A stretch of 64,000 nucleotides of DNA, from contig NC_081406.1 of NCBI RefSeq assembly GCF_030272615.1, positions 189,065,391 to 189,129,390 of the forward strand. The letters run 5' to 3'. This stretch comes from Cryptomeria japonica (Eukaryota > Streptophyta > Pinopsida > Cupressales > Cupressaceae). This document shows positions 27,163-38,800 of this stretch, in pieces (positions within the stretch are counted from its first letter, which is position 1; each line of letters begins with the position of its first letter). Under the pieces are notes generated by a model that was given only the letters and a program-made list of their open reading frames with translations, made no database searches and was not told the origin of the DNA. The position numbers were made by a program, and so were the translations under genes.

Positions 27163-30100
27163 GATAAGGATGAGTGGGTAAGTGATAGTGGATGCTCACA
27201 TCATATGACTAGAGATAAGAGAAAAAATTTGTCCCTACAAGAATACAATGGCGGTCAAGTCAGATTTGAAGATGATAAAGCATGTATGATCAGAGGTAGA
27301 GGTATTATTTCTTTGGATGGAAAGCATAACACTGATAATGTCTATTATGTAGAAGGTTTAAAGAATAATCTTTTGAGTGTTGGTCAATTGGTGGACAAGG
27401 ATTTCCAACTATAGTTTAAAGATAGAAAATGCAAAATCATTAACAAGACTGGTTTGAAGATTGCAACCGGTATTCAGACTGGAGGTAATATCTTTCACTT
27501 GAACACTAGTAATAAGACATGTTTGATTGCTCATATTGATGAGAGTTGGTTATGGCATAAAAGGTTGTGTCATGTTAATTTTGATTGTGTTGTTAAGATC
27601 AGTTCAACTAAGGTAGTTAGAGATATACCTAAGATTATGAAGCCTCATAATCCGATATGTAAGGAATGTCAATTTTGAAAGAAAGTTAGAACTTATTTTA
27701 AGGGCATACATAATAAATCTAATGATGTACTTGATTTGATTGACATTGACTTATGTGGTCTAGCAAGGACTAGAAGATTTCAAGGTGATAGCTATTTCAT
27801 GTTGATTATTGATGACTATTCTAGAATGATGTGGATGACTTTTCTAAGGGAGAAGTCTGAAGCCTTTAAGAAATTCAAGATCTTTAAAGCAAAAGTTGAA
27901 ATAGAAACTGGATTGAAAATCAAATTTCTAAGATCAGATCAAAGTAGTGAGTTCACTTCTCATGAATTTAATAGTTACTGTGAGACAAATGGAATTAGGA
28001 GACAATTGTCTGCACCTCCGACTCCTCAGTTGAATGGAGTAGTGGAAAGAAAGAACAAAACCATTTTGGATGCAGCAAGATCTATGATGATGGAAGCCAA
28101 ATTGTCTCACATCTACTGGAGAGAAGCAGTGAGTACAACAATCTACACATTCAATAGAATTCAGATCAAAGGTGAAACCGGTAAGACCCCTTATGAATTA
28201 TGGTTTGGACATACACCTACTGTTAAATATTTCATAATTTTTGGAAGTAAATGCTATATCAAAAGAGATGATTCAATTGGAAAGTTTGATCCTAGATGTG
28301 ATGAAGGGATATTTCTTGGTTATTCAATTCAAAGAAATGCATATAGATGTTATAACAAAAGATTGCAAAAAATTGTGGAGAGTGCTAATGTGAAAGTGGA
28401 TGAACAATACAGAAATCAATCTATATCATATGACAAAGAACTAGCAGCGAACATGATCATAACTGAACCGACAATGCCTCAACCAGTATAGGAAACTAAG
28501 ATAGTTACACTGACACAATTAGAAAATTCAACTGTGACTGATGATCTGAATATTGAACCTGAAGTTCAGAAGGCACCAAGGTATGTAATATTAAAACATT
28601 AGAAATACGAACAAGGGAGTTATGACAAGAAGAAGACTGGCAAATGAAGAGGTATGTCTTATTTCTCAAATTGAACCGGCATTTGTTATTGAAGATTGTA
28701 GAGATAAACATTGGTTAAAGGCTATGGAAGATGAATTAGATTAGATAGAGAAGAATGAGACTTGGTCTTTAGTTCACTGACCTAAAAATAAGAATGTTAT
28801 TGGAACTAAATGGTTTTTTTGGAATAAATTGAATAAGGATGGTCAAGTTGTAAGAAACAAGGCTAGATTGGTTTGTAAAGGATATTCTAAAATGGAAGGA
28901 ATTGATTATGGTGACACATTTGTACTTGTAGCTAGAATTAAAGTTGATAGACTATTTCTTGCCTACGCAGCTTATAAGAACTATAAACTTTATCAAATGG
29001 ATGTTAAATGTGCATTTTTGAATGGTGAAATTGAGGAAGAAGTATACATTGAGAAACCTGATGGATTTTCACTGACAAATGATAAAGATATGGTTTGCAG
29101 ATTGAAGAAAGCTTTATATGGATTGAAACAAGCTCCTAGAGCTTGGTATGCAAGGTTGGATAAAATCTTTTAAAGCTTGGTTTTACTAAAGGCAGTGTTG
29201 ATAGTAATTTATATTATAAGATCACTGATGATGATATTCTGATTATTGAAGTATTTATTGATGATATCATTTTTGGAGGAGAAGATAACTTGTGCATCGA
29301 ATTTGCTAACAATATGAAGAATGAATTTGAAATGTCCATGATTGGTGAGATGAGATTTTTCTTAGGTTTACAAATTACTCAAACTCACAAAGGCATTTCT
29401 ATCTGTCAAACTAAGTATCTGAGGGAATTGTTGAAGAAGTTTGGTATGGATAATTCCAAACCAGTAAGTACTCCTATGGTGACAAGTGAGAAATTATCTA
29501 TCAAGGTATAAGTCTATGATTGGTGGTTTGGTATATCTAACTCAAACTAGACCATATATTATGAATGCAGTAAGTATTGTTTTAAGATATCAAAGTAATC
29601 CTAAAGAAAATCATGAATGTGCAGTAAAAAGGATATTCCGGTATTTGAAAGGAACAACAGAATATGGTTTATGGTATTCTAAAAATGATGATTTCATTTT
29701 ATGTGCATATACTGACTCAGATTGGGTAGGAGATACTAATGATAGGAAGAGAACTTCTGGTGGAGCTTTCTTTCTTGGAAAGAAACTAATTTCATGGATC
29801 AACAAAAAACAATCATGCATTTCTTTATCTACTGCAGAAGTTGAGTATGTTGCAGCAACAATTAAGTGCACTCAAGTCTTGTGGATGAAGCAAACATTGA
29901 AGGATATTAGGGTAAATTGTAGTGAACCAGTGGTTATCTACTATGATAACTATGTGGCTATTGACATGTCTAAAAATATGGTATCACTCTAAGACTAAGC
30001 ATATATCAATAAATTATAACTTTTTGAAGGACAAGGTAGAAGGAAAGGAAGTCTAATTGTTTTATGTGAACACTAAAGAACATATTGCAGATATATTCAC

Positions 30101-30170
30101 TAAACCATTGTCTAAAGAATCATTTGAGTATTTGAGAGATAGGTTAGAGATTTCTGCTCCTCCGGCAGAG
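27163..30170 (+). pseudogene. Copia B pol: protease, integrase, RT, RNase H
   Basis: Protease keeps its triad (WVSDSGCSHHMT, Asp at 27184). GAG-pre-integrase follows (LKNNLLSVGQLVDKDF at about 27360; LWHKRLCHVNFD at 27550). Integrase is at 27736-28490 (IDLCGLARTRRFQGD; FLRSDQSSEFTS; LNGVVERKN), with DDE residues visible. RT covers 28740-29480 (NKARLVCKGYS, QMDVKCAFLNGEIEEEVYIE, LYGLKQAPRAW, then VFIDDII after a frameshift at about 29173). RNase H is at 29500-30120 (KRIFRYLKG, YTDSDWVGD, then ADIFTKPL at 30090). At least three frameshifts and several stops (for example TGA after CQF at 27676-27678) inactivate it. Confidence 0.88.
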
Positions 30171-30510
30171 ACTTGATTGATGCAGTTTGTAATCAGTCTT
30201 GCATGCATTATCAGAGATATTATTCATTCTGGCACTAATGAGTGGTGCTACTACTGAGGGGGAGTAGTCAGATTTGAGATTCAGAGGTTTATATTCTTTC
30301 TTTGATATTTTTGTCAGATTTTTGGCATTGATGTCAAAGCGGGAGTGATAGTGATGTGAAAAATAAATTCAGAGATATCATTCACAGGGAGAGTTACTAA
30401 TATTTAGGAGATTGTTGGTTTTCTTCCACAGGGGGAGACTTGTTTGGCATTTCTTGGTACTTAGATATTTTTTCACATCTATTGTTGCCATCAATGCCAA
30501 AGGGAGAGAT
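30171..30510 (+). other. 3' untranslated part and PPT of copia B
   Basis: Noncoding, with purine runs at about 30256-30266 (GAGGGGGAGTA) and 30430-30439. The actual polypurine tract AAAGGGAGAGAT (about 30499-30510) abuts the 3' LTR start TGTTGGC at 30511. Confidence 0.8.
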
Positions 30511-31331
30511 TGTTGGCATAATGGATGAATTGATTATGTGTTGCATTTATGTTTTGTCATTGATGTCAACACTAGCTGTTATGGTTGGTTACCGGTAGAA
30601 GATCTAGTGTTACTGGAAGAAGAGACTATCTATTGGACACTTCCGACATGTTTGGATCAATGGAGTAGTTTTATTTCATGTGTTACATGTTCCTTGAGCA
30701 TGTTTTAGTTAGTTGCTATTGACTTGGTAATCAGATGCTATCATACACTCTTGTAAACCCTTATCTGTATTGGTTTAAGGTTTAACCGGTAGAGCTTTTA
30801 CTGAGGAATCTTGATAGGATGCATAAGTGGTGTTGGTGCAGCTTCTAGATGGATTTTAGGATGTTGAAGATGTTCTTTGATTGTTCTTCAATTGCTTGAA
30901 GGCATTGCTTTGGAGTGGTGGACCTAGAGTAGGTTCGGTACCTATCTAGGTTATGGACCGATATCATTTTAATGTGTACTCTACACATTACCAGGATGTT
31001 TCAAGATGATTTATTGATTTGTTATTGTTGTTTTAGTCTTAAGCCGATGTGGCATATAATTGCAATATGGATTTATGTACTGATCTTATTATAATATCTT
31101 TTAAGTGGCCAACCTAATTGGTTTAGGCCTTAGGGTTTGTATAAATTTTTGTAAGATCTCGTTGTAGATTAGGGTATGGGAATGGAATAAGTGTTGTGGT
31201 CTTGGAATGCAATATCATATGTGAAGGAGATTTTTTTGATCATTGAGGATTGAATTGGAATTAAGGAAGAGGTCAAAGGCCTTTGGTATTGAGCTTAACT
31301 GGGACTATAATCAGGCATGGTAGATACTATC
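30511..31331 (+). repeat. Truncated 3' LTR of copia B
   Basis: It matches the first two thirds of 24878-26136, from TGTTGGCATAATGG to GGCATGGTAGATACTATC. It is then cut by the Tat element at 31332. Confidence 0.92.
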
Positions 31332-33068
31332 TGTAGTCACATAAATCTGTCCACTTAATTAAATGAATACTTAGTATTTATTTGATTATTTAACCATCAA
31401 TTAATAATTAATTAAATTAATATTTAATTAATTCATCTTAACCCTCTTCTCCTATTAATTAAATAAATTATTCAATTTATTTGATTTAATTCACTTAACC
31501 AAATTCAGACCATTAATTAAATAAATAAATCATATTTATTTAATTAAAATATTCTCACATTTAAATAAATTAATATTTATTTAAATCCCCCAAAATCCCA
31601 CCTCTCACATTTAAATAAATTAACATTTATTTAAATCACCTTTATCCTCTACCCACTTGTATTTTCCTACAAAAGCAAGTTGCACAACTATTTTAAATAA
31701 ATTATTTATTTAAAATCCTATTTATCCTCACCCACTTGAAACCTTTAATGGTTTCCCTTAAAGTATTCAAACTTGATGGCTTTAAAGTCTTCAAACTTGA
31801 TGGCTTCCTTCTATAATCTTCTTAAGACTTTAATGGTTTTCCTTAAAGTCTTCAAGCCTTTAATGGTTTCCCTCAAAGTCTTCAAGCATTTTAATGCTTT
31901 ATCTTCATTTTCTCATTTAAATAAATTAATATTTATTTAAATATTTATCCAAATTCAACTTACACCATTTAATTGAAATAAATGATTTTATTTTAATTGA
32001 AAATACCAAAATTTCTCCCACTTGCATTTTCCTACAAAATCCACTTGTATGCCTAAACCCCTTCTAGATTCTTCTAAACCCTTCCTAATTAGCCTAAATC
32101 CATCCCTTAAATATTGTCACATTCCTAAGCAAATTGGAGTCACTTCTCAAAGACTCCAAAGTCTTTGAAAAGCAATTAATGCTTTGTGTGTTCAACAAAT
32201 TAACCCTCAAAGTCTTGGATAACCTTTGAAAGCTTCCAACCTTCAACCACTTAATCCCCAAAGTCTCCAATAACCATTAATGGTTAATTCAACCCTCCCA
32301 CATGGTTAAAACATTTGTTTTGACTCAACCTCTACCCAACCCAAAGGTCTCATCAGGCCATTAATGCTTTGACCATGATTATCTCTTAAACATTTGCACA
32401 AAGGTTTATCCTTGGATTAACTCTTAATCCAGTGGGTAATCTTAATTTAGACTTGACCCTTGCCTTCTAGATAACCATGAGGTCTTCTCAGGCCTTTAAT
32501 GCCTCCAACCTCTTCTCTCAACCCAATCCTATGTTGAAACTTGTCACCATTTTATTGGTGCCAATTGTGCACATGGATCCCCAACTTTCAATCCTAACCC
32601 TTGTTAAGATTGCTCAATCTTAACCCTTCATTTCCCTATTTCTTCTATAAATAGAACCCTTCTCCTCAAGCAAAAGGAGAAGCATTTTAGAGTATTGTTG
32701 TTATACTGGCATTAACATAGAGCTTTTTCATAGCATCACTATCTACTCTAGCATAGTATTTAGCTTTTCATTTCATATTTGAAGCTTAGTATTAAATCTC
32801 AATCCTCCATAAGCATCCATAGTGCAAAAAGCTGCTGAGAGCTACACTCATTTGGGACTTGGAGAGGAGAGGAACAAGGGAGGAGCAACTATGAGCATCT
32901 TGATTAGCTATTTCATTTTATGTTTATATGCTTTCTATTTCATGCTTAATATCTCTCTTGATATGCCTGTTTAGGATAATCTTTTGTTGCTAACACTAAC
33001 GTTTGTTTCTTGTGCTCTTGTGTGTGTTGCCATCAAACAGATTTTCTAATCCTTTTTGCAGAGCATCA
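31332..33068 (+). repeat. 5' LTR of Tat-2 (about 1.74 kb)
   Basis: The start TGTAGTCACATAAATC is exact (shared with 45488 and 51288). The end at GAGCATCA is inferred from the conserved PBS-like sequence two bases later. It holds several AT palindromes with arms ATTTAAATAAAT and ATTTATTTAAAT (31559-31586, 31609-31636, 31915-31942). A run of imperfect repeats of CTTTAATGGTTT with AAAGTCTTCAA lies at 31737-31890, then a TATA box. Confidence 0.82.
32646..32653 (+). promoter_or_regulatory. TATA box of the Tat-2 5' LTR
   Basis: CTATAAATAGA is a strong plant TATA box. The same element occurs in all three related LTRs (46802-46809 and 52231-52238), about 420 bases before the LTR end here. Transcription probably starts about 30 bases downstream, near the CTCAAGCAAAAGGAG stretch. 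Confidence 0.8.
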
Positions 33069-33070
33069 TT

Positions 33071-33086
33071 TGGTGAACCCGACGTG
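33071..33086 (+). promoter_or_regulatory. Probable primer binding site of Tat-2, unusual sequence
   Basis: TGGTGAACCCGACGTG is conserved at the same place in all three copies (also 47227-47242 and 52744-52759), two bases after the inferred LTR end. It begins TGG as expected for pairing with a tRNA CCA end, but does not match initiator Met tRNA, and I cannot name the tRNA. Confidence 0.6.
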
Positions 33087-34752
33087 AATCCAAACACCAA
33101 AAAGATCAACTTTTTTTTTTTTTTTTAACCAATAACATGTTTGAATGTTGAAAATGTCACACAGGTTGCGATTTTGACACTGTTTTGGTGCGTTTGGCAT
33201 TATTTTGGCGCTATTCCCCCTGTTTCAGTGCTTTTCCCTTCTCTGTCTTTCCCTTTCTTTTAATACGTTTGTGTTAAATAGTGCCTCTGTTCAAACGCAG
33301 ACTAGCGCTATTGTAACAAAACGTTGTACAAATCACTTTGTAACCAAAAATAAATAAAAAACCAAAAAAAAAAAAAAAATTTAGGCTTGTAGAAGCCCAC
33401 CAAATAGGCGGATTTTACTAACTATTTTTCTCTTTTGTGCAGATTTAAATTAGATTAAAGAGTAGATTTATATTTTTTACTAACTTGTTTTTGAAGTTGG
33501 TTTTAAAAATGAATTCACTTTTTATTTTGGTTTAAAATTAACTTCACATTTCAAATTTGGGCTTTTAAAAAAAGAATCACACATTTGTTTGGGGCTCTTA
33601 AAAAGAATTTCATTGTTCCAAGGTAAAAAGAACCACAAACTTACACAAAAACAACTTTTTTTTTTTTTTTTTTTTTTTGCAAGTTAGGAAACAAACTTCG
33701 TTTTGGTGCTTAAAATCAACAAGGCAAATTTTATTTCTTGCATCAAGATAAAACTCACAATCCACACTTCCATTTTTGGTGCAAATAAAATTCACAATCA
33801 ACTTGTCTCATTTTCAAAGCAATCTTACTTCATGCAAACGTGTTTTTCATTAAGTTGACCAGGATTTTCAAATTCTAGTTTACTCAAACAATTGCCTTTG
33901 AAAATTAAAAAGAACACCATGATTGTTGGAGCAACATCTCCAAATAGTTAGATCACATTGCAATGATAGATTAAAAAGAACAAGTGTTTTTCGTGCTTGG
34001 CACACTTGTGCAAAGAGTTGGTCGAGTGGTCCTACTTCTAACACACACTATCCTCTCCCTTGGCTTTCGTGGTCCTAGGTGCAAGAGAAAAGTGTTAGTA
34101 ACGCTCAAATTTTATCTTTTTAAGAGAGGCCTGCCAAGGGATCGATACTCTTGGGAACGACCTCGAGCGGTAAATCCTTCGAGCCGCTATAGAAATCAGG
34201 TGAGAGCGAAAGCTGTAGCCTTGGGTATAGCTGTTCCTACAGTGTAACTGGCCGAAAGGACAAATGGGCCCCACCACCAGTTACAAGGCTCTTAAGTGAG
34301 TCACTGCAGAATGAACTTATGTCCAAAAACATCGAACATGACTAAACACCTTTAAGTAGTAGCCCACCCGTTCTATTGATTGAGGATATTTGAGGTATAA
34401 TTTAGTGCAAGAGCATAGATGGTTTTGCTCCCAAGATACTCACCATACATATTTCCTTGAGTAGAAACATAGCTTTTTGAAAGGTCACTTGTGGCTTGAT
34501 AAAAGTGGTGACTCCCCCATCATAGGGATCATCTATTTGTTATGCTCGTGCAAGACTTAGTATATCACATCCTTACCTGCCACGACGGGATTCATAAGGT
34601 ATGTAGTACCAAAGTTGAAGAAATATCAAGATGTGGGCTAAATTTATCACAACTGGCCATTTGACCTTAGGGATAAAGAGTGTTTGAAGTGTGTTCGTTT
34701 TACAGACCTAGTGCAAATTGAGCCGACTTCAGGCTTTGGAATTACACCTTAA
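33087..34752 (+). other. 5' leader of Tat-2
   Basis: Noncoding leader of about 1.7 kb with poly(T) and poly(A) runs (33108-33126, 33365-33379, 33656-33678). The part 33960-34740 is strongly conserved in Tat-3 (57640-58440), including GAGTTGGTCGAGTGGTCC, GAGAGGCCTGCCAAG, AAATCAGGTGAGAG and CTCACCATACATATTTCC. Such conservation of noncoding sequence suggests packaging, splicing or translation signals. ATCAGGTGAGAG would fit a splice donor. Open frames here (for example 33984-34247) are frameshifted in Tat-3 and are not counted as genes. Confidence 0.6.
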
Positions 34753-35364
34753 AATAAATCTAAAGGAAGGGTCAAAAACAAGTCCAAGGATTGGGTTGAT
34801 CTAGACCCATACTCATTTGTGCCTTTTGAGGCAACATTCTTGTGTTTGTGTGCTTGCTTTGTTTTCTTGTCAAAGAAAAATCAGAAAATCAATCCCAAAA
34901 ACAAAGTATTCATCCAACATCTGTCAACACAACCAAAAATACCAAAAACAAAGTGCAAACAAACAAAGAGTCAAAAATTTATGACCATTCTTCACATCTT
35001 GCAAAAGAAGAAGTGTCATCAGAGTATCACCTTGAAAAGGAGACCACTAAGCTCAAAGGCTTTAATCAAAAGGAGGAAATTCTTCTATATCAATCGACAA
35101 ATCTTTGTCTCCCATAGAGTCTTTCTACATCGCATGCGTCTCTATCTTCAAGGTAAAACAAACGAGTTTGATTCCAAATCATTGAACCGTAGAGCTTTTA
35201 TGCAATATAGAGCTCTGAGTTATCACAAAAATCAAGGAGGAAAGATTAATCCCAAATTCTTCCCAAACATTTGTATCACCTACAACACAGCTCGAGAAGT
35301 GCCACCAACACCTGAAAGGGAAGAAGAAGAGTTTGTTCCATTTGTGACACAAAGTTTTTATTGA
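34753..35364 (+). CDS. ORF1 of Tat-2, upstream of gag, function unknown
   Basis: Open after a TAA at 34750-34752 that Tat-3 shares. The first ATG is at 34981 (MTILHIL, 127 aa). Conserved protein-like sequence starts earlier (DWVDLDPYSFVPFEAT, then a Cys-rich hydrophobic stretch FLCLCACFVFLSKK), so the N-terminus may come from splicing or a non-ATG start. Then follow a basic core (RPLSSKALIKRRKFFY, RQIFVSHRVFL, RLYLQGK) and an acidic end (TPEREEEEFVPFVTQSFY). The Tat-3 copy keeps the same frame and end through compensating indels, with most changes conservative. An extra ORF before gag is a known trait of Ogre-type elements, but the usual Ogre ORF1 is much longer. No domain is recognised. Confidence 0.65.
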   Translation, partial: NKSKGRVKNKSKDWVDLDPYSFVPFEATFLCLCACFVFLSKKNQKINPKNKVFIQHLSTQPKIPKTKCKQTKSQKFMTILHILQKKKCHQSITLKRRPLSSKALIKRRKFFYINRQIFVSHRVFLHRMRLYLQGKTNEFDSKSLNRRAFMQYRALSYHKNQGGKINPKFFPNICITYNTAREVPPTPEREEEEFVPFVTQSFY

Positions 35365-35827
35365 AAGATTGAAAGTTGAAAACAAAAACATCCATCATCT
35401 CATTCATACATCATTATTCCATCATCAATCCATTCCAAAAATTCTCAAAGCATTAAGAGGTTCTTGTCCCAAATTCTCTTTTTAGATATTGCTTGAAATC
35501 AAACACATCACATCACTTTTTAGATTGTTTCTACATCTAGGATAAGCTCATCCTAAGAGACACATCTACGCAGGTTAAAACTAGTTCATGAGTGAATCCT
35601 CTCATTACTAGGTAGTCAAAGTCTGTAACACATCTCAGATTTCTCTACACCTTATCACATCCAAACTCCTCAAAACAAACAAGCAATTCAAAGAAAGAAT
35701 TTCGGTTACATCTACCTTAGAGTGCTAGAGATCTACATACAACACAAATCACCAACCATCGATCTTTCATTTCATCACCAACTCATCATCATCTTCAATC
35801 AACTTCAAACACAAACTTGCAAACAAA
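35365..35827 (+). other. Spacer between ORF1 and gag of Tat-2
   Basis: Noncoding, 463 bases, conserved in Tat-3 (59045-59478), with shared motifs such as AAGAGGTTCTTGTCC and ATCCTCTCATTACTAGGTAG. The gag ATG follows the context CAAACAAAATGGCT in both. Confidence 0.6.
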
Positions 35828-38800
35828 ATGGCTCAAACCCGATCGCGATCAAGGCAACGAGAAATAGAAATTGAGGAAGAAGAGGACAACCTCAATGAAT
35901 TTCAAGAAGCACTTGGAGGAAATGTAAATGATGAAAACCCAGGTACACCCACTCCTTCAACAATCGAAAGGGTTCAGCATAATCCTCATTTTAACAGATT
36001 ATTTGATGAAATACTAAGGAGCAACGCAGATGCTCACTTCTTAAAACTCGCTCAAGAAGGAGCCAAACTCCCCTCAGACTTTGATCTTGCCCAATTAAGA
36101 CAAGCATCAGAAAGACAAAGTCGCCATGAGGAGGAAAGACGTAGAGATCCCATCAGATATAACATCCCTCGAGGTAACCCACCACCTCCTCCTCCAAATG
36201 AAATGGAGATGTTGCGGCAACAAGTCGCGAATCTCGCCCAACAACTTCATAGTGGTGTTAAGACCAATCAATTTTCACTTAACGACATCTGTCCCTATCC
36301 GTTTGATAGGAATCTTTATATGCCACCCTTTCCACGCGGGTTTGAAACACCCAAATTTGAAAAATATAGAGGAAAGGGGGATCCCCGTGATCATGTCCGA
36401 GAATTTCATTCTGCTTGTCTTGAAGTAGCTTATGAGGACACATACCTAATGCGCCTTTTTCCCCAAAGCTTGGGAGGAACAACCACATCATGGTTTTCCC
36501 GACTTCCAGGTGGCATTAGAACATTTGAGGAACTCATCCAGAAGTTCCTATCTCATTACTCTTATAATATTGAACGCGACATCACCATGGCTGATCTATG
36601 CAACACCAAACAAAAACTAGGTGAATTATTCGCAGTATTCCTGCAACGATGGCGCCAAATGTCTAGCAGACGTTCTCTTCAGTTACCTGAACGAGAACTA
36701 GTGGAAATTTTCATTTCCAACTTAAACGAAGAAATGGAATTTCACCTGGATGTCAAAGACACAGACTCTTTTAACGATATGATCACCAAGGGTATAAAAT
36801 GTGAAAGGGCACTCATCAAAAAAGGACTCATCAAAATCTTTAATGAACCAAAAGATGCTCCTCGCCCGCGCTTCAATAGCGATAAACCGAACTTCTGGAA
36901 CAAGAATAAGAACATCGTCAACGATGGAGTTGTGGATGCTCGGACTGTCCAAAATGCACAACCTGTGGTTCGGTTTGCAGGACAAAATCCTCCACCTCAA
37001 AATAACACAAATGTTCCTCTTAATCAAGGTCGCATCACATCTCATGATGAACCAAGACCTCGTCCACAAAAACAAAAACGCACATACACTCCCTTAGGGG
37101 AACCCATTGAAACAGTGTTGCGACAACTCCTCTCTCAAAATTTGGTCACTCTACCTAAGCTATCAAACTATGAGCCTCAAGTCAAACCAGCATGGTGGAA
37201 AGATACTGAACACTGTGAGTTCCATCAAGGAAGAGGACACAAGACAAGTAATTGTCACCGATTGAAAGATCTCATTCAGGATCTTATTGACCGAGGAGAA
37301 ATTGAAATTGAAGGGCATGACCCAAAAACAACCAATAATGATCATCAGATGTTCAAGAATCCACTTCCATCGCAAGATCAAAGGGGTCCTTCGACGTCCA
37401 GTCGAGGTCCTGATACCACTGATTATACGCAAGCTGCGTATAATTACACTGTAAATCACCTGTATGATGCCAGTGAACAAATTGCAACCATAACCTTCAA
37501 AAATCCCACCTCAAATTGCAATGTTGTTACACGTCGTGGCAAGGTCACCATCAAGGCAGCTCCACAAGGCACCACCTCCGTCCCAAAGCAGTACAATCTT
37601 GTGGAACAATTAGACAAAACCCCTGCACTTATATCCATTTTGGAGCTTTTGCGTCTGTCACCCTCTCATAAAACAATCTTGGATCAAGCACTCCAAGAGG
37701 CGTCAGTCCCTGCAAATCTAAATACGGACCAATTTCAAGCCATGGTTGGAAGTCTAAAGTCATCACCTTGTCTCACTTTTTCTGAAAGTGACAACTCTTC
37801 CTTCCAGCAACCTCATAACGCCTCACTCCACATTGAAGGCTTCGTCAACCAACACAGGATCAAGCGAGTCTTGATCGATAATGGAGCAGGCCTAAACATT
37901 TGCACACTACAGTTGGTCACAGCATTGGGATATGCAATAGAATCAGTGGATCCTCGCAAGAAGATCACCATCAAGGCCTATGATGATGCAGAGCGTTCAT
38001 CCAAAGGAGCTGTGGTACTACCAATCCGAGTAGGCCCCGTGGTAAAGCACATCATTTGTCAGGTTCTGGACCTTCCTCTGCCATATAATCTATTATTAGG
38101 GAGACCTTGGATACATGCCATGCAAGCTGTTCCATCTACCTACCATCAATGTATCAAGTTCCCACATAACGGTACAGAGATCACAATCCTGGGCGATGCA
38201 AATCCTTTTGCTTTTTGCCATAATATCAGCCATCAACCAGAGATTACTGTTCCTAATAATAGGGAAGCCATTTCCTCCACATCATATATAAATCCCGCCT
38301 CTCTTGCCAGTTCAAACACCCCTATACCCAAGCAAGAAAAGCTTAAGATGAAAGTCGCAGAGGAAGGTCCCGGGGAATATAACTTAAGTCAACTCTTTTG
38401 TGTGGGACAAATGCCCACTTCTCCTAGAACACATGGTAAGCCACAGCAGTTACTCCAGCAACCACTAATCATACCAGCATGTGCCTTGACGCCATTCGTC
38501 CTTGGAAAGAGTCAAGAGGAAGAGACACAAGATGAGGACCTAGCGGACTGGATCTATAAAGATCCCATCACCACTGATAAACCGCGAGTTACACTTCCTA
38601 TAGAACAGTATGGCAAAGGCCTCCTCATTATGCAAAGAATGGGATATGATGGTCAGAGTGCTTTGGGATACTGCAAACAAGGACGACATGAACCTCTACT
38701 ACCAGAATTCAAGCCCAAAGGTAATATAGGCCTTGGCTTTGAAAAAGAGATCCTTCCTAAACTCAGATTCAAAGGAAAACCCAGCAAACCATTTTGCCCA

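Larger units (their letters stand above)
24878..31331 (+). mobile_element. Ty1/copia element (copia B), 3' LTR truncated by an insertion
   Basis: 5' LTR 24878-26136, degenerate PBS, gag and pol 26195-30170, PPT, and the first 821 bp of the 3' LTR at 30511-31331. The 3' LTR stops at the bases ACTATC, where the Tat element begins; the same point in the 5' LTR is near 25722. The missing about 415 bp of LTR are not seen in the window. All reading frames are broken. The lineage within copia is not assigned. Confidence 0.9.

Noticed and set aside
34005-34220. Possible tRNA-derived or SINE sequence, from an A-box-like TGGTCGAGTGG and a weak B-box-like CCTTCGAGCC
   Set aside because: Box spacing and B-box match are poor and no cloverleaf can be drawn; kept only as a leader signal to test.
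33984-34247. 87-codon open frame in the Tat-2 leader
   Set aside because: The Tat-3 copy has single-base indels that break it although the nucleotide sequence is conserved, so the conservation is not at protein level.
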